NCBI GenBank assembly: GCA_035295985.1
Contig: DATHBT010000088.1
Coordinates: forward strand, 1-12,266
From: JAIVGV01 sp035295985
GTDB lineage: Bacteria; Acidobacteriota; Blastocatellia; Pyrinomonadales; Pyrinomonadaceae
Length of the DNA: 12,266 nucleotides
Direction of reading: 5' to 3'
The notes beneath the pieces are model-generated. The model searched no databases and had not been told where the DNA came from. It was given only the letters and a program-made list of their open reading frames with translations. Position numbers and translations under genes: made by a program. This document shows, one piece after another, positions 7,169 to 12,266 of this stretch (positions within the stretch are counted from its first letter, which is position 1; the number at the start of each line of letters is the position of its first letter).

Positions 7169-7229
7169 ATTCACAAGATCGGCTGCGCCGCCTCGGAGCC
7201 GACTAAACGGCGTCCCGTCTCGCCGGCCC

Positions 7230-9011
7230 ATGATCGTGTCAAACGTGTCTGACCTCGAAGCGCAAAGTTTAAAGGACGCCCGCGCGCCGGGCGGGCCGCG
7301 CGGCCTGCCTTGGCGGCCCGCCCTTGAGGCGTCCGCCGTTTACGCGCTGGCGACGTTTCTGACCGACGCCTTCTACATGGGCGACACGTCGTTCTACTCG
7401 CTGATGGTGGCGAACGTCGCCGCCGGCAAGAGCTACCAACTGTGGGAGGCGACGGGCAATTATTCGCTGTGGGAGTTCGGGCATTTGTTGTGGCGGCCGC
7501 TCGGCGTCGCGGTCTTCCCCCTGCTCAGGCCGCTCGCGCGCCTCTCGGTCGGCCCCGATCTTAACCCCGCGGCCGTCTACACCATGGTCGCGCTCAACTG
7601 GCTCGCGGGGCTGTCGAGCGTCCTGCTCATGCACTCGTTGCTCCGGCGCGTCTGTGACTCGGAGTGGATCGTCCGCCTCACGACCGTTGCCTTCGTCTTC
7701 ACGCAGGCGTTTTTGAACTACACGCAGACGGGCTGTTCTTACGTTCCGGGGCTGGCGCTGCTGCTCCTTGGGATGTACCTGCTCGTGCGCGGGGCGGAGA
7801 ACGGCTCGCCCCCGTGGCGCGCGGCCGTCCTGGCGGGGCTGGCCTTCGCAGGCGCGGTCGGGTTGTGGGTCCCTTACATGTGGGCCGTGCCCGCGGCAAT
7901 CGCCGCCCCGCTCGCGCTCTACGGCTGGCGTCGGCCGCAGCTCTGGCGACTCTCGATCTACGCGGTTGTGGCTTCGGTGCTGCTGGGGGGCGCGCTGTTC
8001 GTCGGCGCGGCGTTCGGCATCGGCATCCGCTCGCCGGGGGGGCTTAGGGAGTGGGTCGTCGCGTCGTCGCACCACCTCGCGCTGAACCGCGGGCTGCCGC
8101 AGGTGGTCTTCGGCCTCGCGCGCTCCTTCATCAGCATGGGCAGCGACAACGTCGTCTTCAAGCGCTACCTGCTCGGCGACCCGTACAGCCCGGTCTCTCT
8201 GGCCGACCTCTTCCGACTGAGCTTGTGGAAGCTCGCGCTCTTTTACCTCTTCCTCGCGGCGGTCGTCGCCAACTCGTCGCGCTCGCCGCTCGGCCGCAGG
8301 CTGCTCGGCCTGCTGGCCCTGGGCGGCGTGCCCGTACTCGGCTTCGCGCTGGCCTGGCAGGGCACGGTGATGGAGCGTTACCTGCCGTGGTTCCCGTTCC
8401 TCTTCCTCGCCGTCGGCCACTCGCTCGCCAGCGGGAAGGCGTTCCGCGCAGGTAAGGCGATCACGTTGATTTTTATGGCGGGGATGGCCGTCACGAATTT
8501 CGCGGCGATGTGGAAGCCGGCGCTCGACCGCCGCCAGGAGGCTACGGCCGCGCGCGTGCGCGAGTTGCAGCCGCTCGTCAGGCCGCAGAGCATCGTCCTC
8601 GTCGGCAAGGACGAGCTGGAGAATTTCGTGCGCGACTTCCCCCTGAACCCTGTCAACCACCACAACGACCTGCGCGTCTACTCGTTCCTGCCGCTCGGGA
8701 TGCCGCAACTGGCGGCGTGGCGCGAGGACGTGGCCCGGCGCGCGCTCGCGGCGTGGGGCGCGGGCGGCGACGTGTTCGTGTCGCGGCGCGTGTTCGCCGA
8801 GAGGCCGAGGGCCGAGTGGGAGTGGGTCGAGGGCGCAGACCCGCGCGTGCGCTGGTCGGAGGTTCATGAGTTCTTCGCGCAACTCGAAACGGGGCGGGCC
8901 GTCGGCGGCGAGGACGGCTTCGTCGTGCTGCCGCCGACGCCGAAGAACGAAGAGTTCCTGCGCCGGTTCGCGACGGCGGACGCGGCACACGATCCGCGCC
9001 CGAAAGTTTGA
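7230..9011 (+). CDS. Large multi-span membrane protein, possible second GT-C glycosyltransferase
   Basis: The 593-residue product has a first hydrophobic helix around 31-45, then TDAFYMGDTSFYS with Asp46 and Asp52 in the first loop, and LWEFGHLLWRPLG near 85-97. At least eight more hydrophobic segments follow, to about residue 425, such as VYTMVALNWLAGLSSVLLM, SYVPGLALLLLGMYLLV and YLPWFPFLFLAVGHSL. The last 160 or so residues form a soluble domain with RPQSIVLVGKDELENF and GGDVFVSRRVF. The early acidic loop followed by many helices and a soluble tail recalls GT-C polyprenyl-phosphate-sugar transferases, but I see no motif that proves this, and I do not recognise a named family. ATG 7230 is chosen because the longer frame from 7113 overlaps the methyltransferase gene and gives an Arg/Pro/Ser-rich, shadow-like leader. 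No clear ribosome site precedes 7230. A 61-nt gap separates it from the methyltransferase. Confidence 0.72.
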   Translation: MIVSNVSDLEAQSLKDARAPGGPRGLPWRPALEASAVYALATFLTDAFYMGDTSFYSLMVANVAAGKSYQLWEATGNYSLWEFGHLLWRPLGVAVFPLLRPLARLSVGPDLNPAAVYTMVALNWLAGLSSVLLMHSLLRRVCDSEWIVRLTTVAFVFTQAFLNYTQTGCSYVPGLALLLLGMYLLVRGAENGSPPWRAAVLAGLAFAGAVGLWVPYMWAVPAAIAAPLALYGWRRPQLWRLSIYAVVASVLLGGALFVGAAFGIGIRSPGGLREWVVASSHHLALNRGLPQVVFGLARSFISMGSDNVVFKRYLLGDPYSPVSLADLFRLSLWKLALFYLFLAAVVANSSRSPLGRRLLGLLALGGVPVLGFALAWQGTVMERYLPWFPFLFLAVGHSLASGKAFRAGKAITLIFMAGMAVTNFAAMWKPALDRRQEATAARVRELQPLVRPQSIVLVGKDELENFVRDFPLNPVNHHNDLRVYSFLPLGMPQLAAWREDVARRALAAWGAGGDVFVSRRVFAERPRAEWEWVEGADPRVRWSEVHEFFAQLETGRAVGGEDGFVVLPPTPKNEEFLRRFATADAAHDPRPKV

Positions 9012-9045
9012 GGCCGGGCCTCCCAGGGCGGCGGGGGCAGTCAAC

Positions 9046-9050
9046 GGGGA
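9046..9050 (+). promoter_or_regulatory. Ribosome binding site of the algD-type gene
   Basis: GGGGA ends 7 nt before ATG 9058 and supports that start over the longer open frame extending upstream into the preceding gene. Confidence 0.55.
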
Positions 9051-9057
9051 TCGAGAT

Positions 9058-10371
9058 ATGAAACTGAGCGTTTTCGGACTGGGCTACGTGGGTTGCGTGT
9101 CGGCGGCGTGCTTCGCGCGCGAGGGGCACGAGGTGGTGGGCGTTGACGTGAACCCGACCAAGGTGGAGATCGTCAACGCGGGGCGGAGCCCCATCGTCGA
9201 GGCGGGCGTCGGCGAGTTGATCGGCGAGATGGTCGCGGCCGGGCGCTTGCGCGCGACGACCGACACGGGCGACGCCGTCCGCCACACGGACGTGTCGCTC
9301 GTCTGCGTCGGCACGCCGAGCAACGCCAACGGCAGCCTCGATCTCAGGTACGTCCGCCGCGTGTGCGAGGAGATCGGGCGGGAGTTGGGGAAGAAGGCGG
9401 CGCGGCACACCGTCGTCATCCGCTCGACGATGCTGCCGGGGACGGTGGACGCGGTCGTCGTGCCGGCGCTCGAAGAGCACTCGGGCAGGCGCGCGGGCCG
9501 CGACTTCGGCGTCTGCATCAACCCCGAGTTCCTGCGCGAAGGAACCTCGCTCAAGGATTTCTACGCGCCCCCGTTCACCCTCATCGGCGCGGACGACGCC
9601 GAGGCGGCCGCCGCCGCGGCCCGACTCTACGAGCGGATAGACGCGCCCGTCTACAACGTCGGGGTGCGCGCCGCCGAGATGGTCAAGTATGCCTGCAACA
9701 GCTTCCACGCGCTCAAGGTCAGCTTCGCCAACGAGGTCGGGAACATCTGCAAGCAGCTCGGCATTGACAGCCACGAGGTGATGGAAGTCTTCTGCCGGGA
9801 CACGAAGCTGAACCTGTCGCCCTACTACCTGAAGCCCGGCTTCGCCTTCGGCGGCTCGTGCCTGCCGAAAGACCTGCGCGCGATCAACTACAAGGCGAAG
9901 GAGTTGGACGTGGAGGCCCCCGTCCTCGCCTCGATCCTGCCGAGCAACCGGCTGCAGATCGAGCACGCCCTGGAGATGGTGTTGGCGGCGGGGAGCAAGC
10001 GCATCGGCGTGCTGGGTTTCAGCTTCAAGGCCGGCACGGACGACCTGCGCGAGTCGCCGATGGTGACGCTCATCGAGTCGCTCATCGGTAAGGGGATGCA
10101 ACTGGCGATCTACGACCGCGACGTCTCGCTCGCCCGCCTGTTCGGCGCGAACAAGGAGTACATCGAGCGCGAGATCCCGCACATCTCGCAGCTCATGCGC
10201 GACAGCGTCGGCGAAGTCCTCGACGCCTCGGACGTTCTCGTCATCGGCAATAAGGCCGAGGAGTTCCGCGAGATCGAGACGCGGCTGCGCGAAGGGCAGA
10301 CGGTGATCGATCTCGTGCGGCTGTTCGAGGGCCGCAGGAGCGACGGCGCTTATCAGGGCATCTGCTGGTGA
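9058..10371 (+). CDS. algD: GDP-mannose 6-dehydrogenase (AlgD-type)
   Basis: The enzyme would oxidise GDP-mannose to GDP-mannuronate with two NAD+ in the cytoplasm, giving an activated uronic acid for an acidic polysaccharide. The 437 residues match the length of Pseudomonas AlgD (436). The NAD-binding loop is GLGYVG at 7-12, followed by EVVGVDVN. HTVVIRSTMLPGT and CINPEFLREG follow. The catalytic set falls at the numbering known for AlgD: Lys210 and Asn214 in MVKYACN, and Cys268 in GFAFGGSCLPKD. The C-terminal domain has VLGFSFKAGTDDLRESP and ANKEYIEREIPH and ends in GICW, as AlgD does from memory. These features favour AlgD over a generic UDP-glucose dehydrogenase. None of the other alginate genes (alg8, alg44 and so on) is in the window, so the product need not be alginate. 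The ATG has a GGGGA ribosome site; 46 nt separate it from the previous gene. Confidence 0.92.
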   Translation: MKLSVFGLGYVGCVSAACFAREGHEVVGVDVNPTKVEIVNAGRSPIVEAGVGELIGEMVAAGRLRATTDTGDAVRHTDVSLVCVGTPSNANGSLDLRYVRRVCEEIGRELGKKAARHTVVIRSTMLPGTVDAVVVPALEEHSGRRAGRDFGVCINPEFLREGTSLKDFYAPPFTLIGADDAEAAAAAARLYERIDAPVYNVGVRAAEMVKYACNSFHALKVSFANEVGNICKQLGIDSHEVMEVFCRDTKLNLSPYYLKPGFAFGGSCLPKDLRAINYKAKELDVEAPVLASILPSNRLQIEHALEMVLAAGSKRIGVLGFSFKAGTDDLRESPMVTLIESLIGKGMQLAIYDRDVSLARLFGANKEYIEREIPHISQLMRDSVGEVLDASDVLVIGNKAEEFREIETRLREGQTVIDLVRLFEGRRSDGAYQGICW

Positions 10372-10391
10372 GGCGCGTCCCGGCGGAAGTT

Positions 10392-11069
10392 ATGAACCGG
10401 GCTGCGGCTGACACTAAAACAGTGCGCGTGTCGCGGGCGATGGGCCGCGCGCGGCGTTGGGCGCGGGTCGCCCTCGTGCTGGCCGCGGCGTGGACGCTCG
10501 TGGCGTGGGCCGCCGCGCGCGCTCTAATCGCGGCGGACGAGCTGCCGCCGCGCGCCGACTGCATAGTCGTCCTCAGCGGCGCGAGCGAGTACGCCGAACG
10601 CACGCGCTACGCGGCCGAACTGTTTCACAGGGGCGTCGCGCCCAAGATCGTCTTGACCAACGACAACGTGCGGGGCGGTTGGAACAGCGACGAGCAGCGC
10701 AACCCCCTCTTCGTCGAAAACGCGCTGGCCGAACTCAAGCGCGCGGGCGTGCCCGCAGCGGACATCGAAGCGTTGCCGCAGCCCGTGGCGAGCACTTATG
10801 ATGAGGCCGTGCGCGTGCGCGCTTACGCGTCGGAGCACGGGGCTGGGGCGGTCGTCGTCGTCACCTCGCCTTATCACTCGCGGCGCGCGCGCTGGACGAT
10901 GCGGCGGGTGCTCGGCGGCAGCGGCGTCAGCGTCGCGATGGCGCCGGTCGCGGCCGGGCCGGACTCCGAGACGCCCCCGGCCTTCCGCTGGTGGCTCTCC
11001 GCGCGCGGGTGGCGGAGCGTCGCGCCGGAGTACCCGAAGATCGTCTACTACTGGCTCCGGTACGGTTGA
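10392..11069 (+). CDS. YdcF/ElyC-family (DUF218) membrane-anchored protein
   Basis: The 225-residue protein has a basic start, one membrane helix at about 24-43, and then a DUF218 domain. ADCIVVLSGAS at about 55-65 is the typical glycine-ended first strand. RTRYAAELFHRGVAPKIVLT, VASTYDEAVRVRAYA and VVVVTSPYHSRRA (Tyr161-His162) match the YdcF/SanA/ElyC pattern. Family members are linked to envelope and cell-wall precursor handling in Enterobacteria; the biochemical activity is unsettled. YdcF-like genes recur in exopolysaccharide loci, which fits the surroundings. ATG 10392 is chosen; GTG 10368, which overlaps the algD stop as GTGA, and ATG 10440 are alternatives, and no ribosome site settles the matter. 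The overlap or near-contact with algD suggests cotranscription. Confidence 0.85.
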   Translation: MNRAAADTKTVRVSRAMGRARRWARVALVLAAAWTLVAWAAARALIAADELPPRADCIVVLSGASEYAERTRYAAELFHRGVAPKIVLTNDNVRGGWNSDEQRNPLFVENALAELKRAGVPAADIEALPQPVASTYDEAVRVRAYASEHGAGAVVVVTSPYHSRRARWTMRRVLGGSGVSVAMAPVAAGPDSETPPAFRWWLSARGWRSVAPEYPKIVYYWLRYG

Positions 11070-11102
11070 GCGCGCGGCGTGCGCTCGAAGCAGTAGCGAC
11101 AG

Positions 11103-12266
11103 ATGGCGGCGAGAAAGGTTCTATCGAAGTGCGTCGTGATCGCGTGGTGGGCGCTGCTCGTGCACGCGCTCGGCGGGCTTGCGAGCGAACCCCCGGCGCA
11201 GGGCCGCTCCGCGGCCGTCGCCTCGATCAAGACGGATCGCGCGCGCCGCCTGCCGCGAGAAGTGCCGGCGCTGCCCGCGGCGGGCGGCAAGTTCCGCGAC
11301 CCCGTCTTCGGCACCGAGATCATGCGGGTGACGGACGAGCGCGACGGCTCGTCGGCCGGCACCTCCTACTCCTACTGGCCGACCTTCAACTCGGACAACA
11401 CGCGCCTGCTCGTGATGGGAGCGGGTGAGGCCGGCTGCGCCATCTACGACTTCGACCCGGTGAACTTCGTCCGCGGCGCTAAGCACCAGCTCCCACTCCT
11501 CGGCGGCGGGTACCTGTTTTCGACCGACCTGATTTGGAGTGCCTCAGACCCCGACGTCCTCTACGGGCACACGGGCGCGGCCCTCTACGCCTACAACGTG
11601 CGCGCGCGCACCTACACGAAGCTGTTCGACCTCGCCTCGCGCCTTCGGCCCGGCCACGCCTTCTTCCAAGCGAGCCTCAGCCGGGACGGCGACGTGTTCG
11701 CCGCCACGCTCAAGGACACTTCGAAGGGCTGGCGCGTGGCGGGCTACGTGGCCTACCGCCGCTCGACCGACGCGATCCTCTACCGCTCCTCCGACGATCA
11801 CAACGAGGTGCGCGTCGATAAGTCAGGCCGGTATCTTTTCGTCAACACGAACGATCAGGGCGTCGGCAAGATCGAGGTCAAGATCGTCGACCTGCTGACG
11901 GGGGCCGTCACGGGGCTGACCGACGACGCGCCCGACCACGCGCCCGCACACTACGACGTGGGCACAGGCACGGCGGTCGGCAACGGCAACTACCTCGTCG
12001 GGGTTTCGTTCCGCAACCTCTCGACACCCCGTTCCTTCACCAAGATTTTAGATCTCTCGGCCGAAAAGAATTACGGCGGGTTCCACGTCTCGATGCTGGC
12101 GGACGACGAGGGGTGGGCGCTCATTAGTTTCTACACGGCGCACGTGAACGGGGTGATGCAAGGCGAGGTGGTGCAGGTGGCGACGGACGGGTCGGGGCGC
12201 GTGCGCCGCCTGCTGCACCACCACTCCTCGTTCTCCTCCTACTACGACTCGCCGCGGGCGAACGTC
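11103..12266 (+). CDS. Secreted beta-propeller-like protein, partial at the right edge
   Basis: The frame stays open for 388 codons from ATG 11103 to the last base of the window, with no stop. An in-frame TAG at 11094-11096 makes this the first possible start. A signal peptide is evident: basic MAARK, a hydrophobic stretch about 11-26, and a likely cleavage near Ala27. A Pro/Ala/Arg-rich linker leads to FRDPVFGTEIMRVTDERDG (64-82) and YSYWPTFNSDNTRLLVMG. The rest shows repeated blade-like units ending in segments such as AIYDFDP, LYAYNVRARTYTKLFDL and IEVKIVDLLTGAVTGLTDD, as in TolB-like or WD40-like propellers. Blades of this kind also occur in PL22 oligogalacturonate lyases, but no catalytic signature was recognised. 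Its place at the end of a polysaccharide gene run suggests binding, processing or sensing of surface glycan; that is inference. Start 33 nt after the YdcF-like gene. Confidence 0.8.
   Translation, partial: MAARKVLSKCVVIAWWALLVHALGGLASEPPAQGRSAAVASIKTDRARRLPREVPALPAAGGKFRDPVFGTEIMRVTDERDGSSAGTSYSYWPTFNSDNTRLLVMGAGEAGCAIYDFDPVNFVRGAKHQLPLLGGGYLFSTDLIWSASDPDVLYGHTGAALYAYNVRARTYTKLFDLASRLRPGHAFFQASLSRDGDVFAATLKDTSKGWRVAGYVAYRRSTDAILYRSSDDHNEVRVDKSGRYLFVNTNDQGVGKIEVKIVDLLTGAVTGLTDDAPDHAPAHYDVGTGTAVGNGNYLVGVSFRNLSTPRSFTKILDLSAEKNYGGFHVSMLADDEGWALISFYTAHVNGVMQGEVVQVATDGSGRVRRLLHHHSSFSSYYDSPRANV

Noticed and set aside
7179..7202. Hairpin TCGGCT / AGCCGA in the gap before the membrane-protein gene, as a terminator
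   Set aside because: The stem is only 6 bp with a 12-nt loop and no T-run follows, so it is not supported as a terminator.
7113..7229. Upstream extension of the membrane-protein gene to ATG 7113
   Set aside because: It overlaps the methyltransferase gene in another frame and gives a Pro/Arg/Ser-rich leader before the first membrane helix.
4040..7277. Identical 13-mer AAGTTTAAAGGAC at 4040-4052 and 7265-7277
   Set aside because: Both copies are inside coding sequence in different frames, with no flanking similarity; taken as chance.
7269..9044. 591-codon open frame on the - strand
   Set aside because: It is antisense to the large membrane protein, has a composition typical of shadow frames and shows no recognisable domain.
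8653..10182. 509-codon open frame on the - strand over algD
   Set aside because: AlgD on the + strand has all catalytic residues; the antisense frame has none of any family.

Overview
The window is a GC-rich bacterial segment in which every supported gene lies on the + strand, packed head to tail. It reads as part of an extracellular polysaccharide / cell-surface glycoconjugate locus. Base composition, the gene set (asparagine-synthase-like amidotransferase beside a GT4 enzyme, lipid-linked-sugar glycosyltransferases, YdcF-like protein, secreted propeller) and the intergenic heptamer repeats suggest an environmental Acidobacteriota-like organism, perhaps Blastocatellia. That placement is inference; the window contains no rRNA or other phylogenetic marker.

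Layout: (1) 1-351 is the 3' end of a gene cut by the window edge, possibly a heparinase II/III-like or other polysaccharide-active protein. (2) 336-493 and 2458-2574 are two related inverted-repeat elements. Each has two 31-32 nt arms built of heptamers (GCTGTTA / GCTAACA) around an AT-richer spacer, and together they bracket the asnB-like gene 501-2456. (3) 2578-9011 encodes a GT4 glycosyltransferase, an ArnT/PMT-like membrane glycosyltransferase, a polyprenyl-phosphate GT2 glycosyltransferase, a SAM methyltransferase, and a second large multi-span membrane protein. (4) 9058-10371 is an AlgD-type GDP-mannose 6-dehydrogenase. (5) 10392-11069 is a YdcF/DUF218 membrane-anchored protein. (6) 11103 to the right edge is a long open frame with no stop codon: a secreted beta-propeller-like protein.

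How the genes could work together (inference): AlgD would supply GDP-mannuronate. The GT4 enzyme would add sugars on the cytoplasmic side. The GT2 enzyme would charge a polyprenyl phosphate with a sugar, and one or both large membrane proteins would transfer it on the far side of the membrane. The amidotransferase could amidate a uronic acid or another acidic sugar. No flippase, polymerase, exporter or exosortase is visible, so the locus extends beyond the window.

The enzymes are recognisable families. The least explained structure is the pair of heptamer inverted repeats. They fill the gaps on both sides of asnB, supply the stop codon of the upstream gene, and carry an imperfect heptamer whose partner is matched in one element but not in the other.
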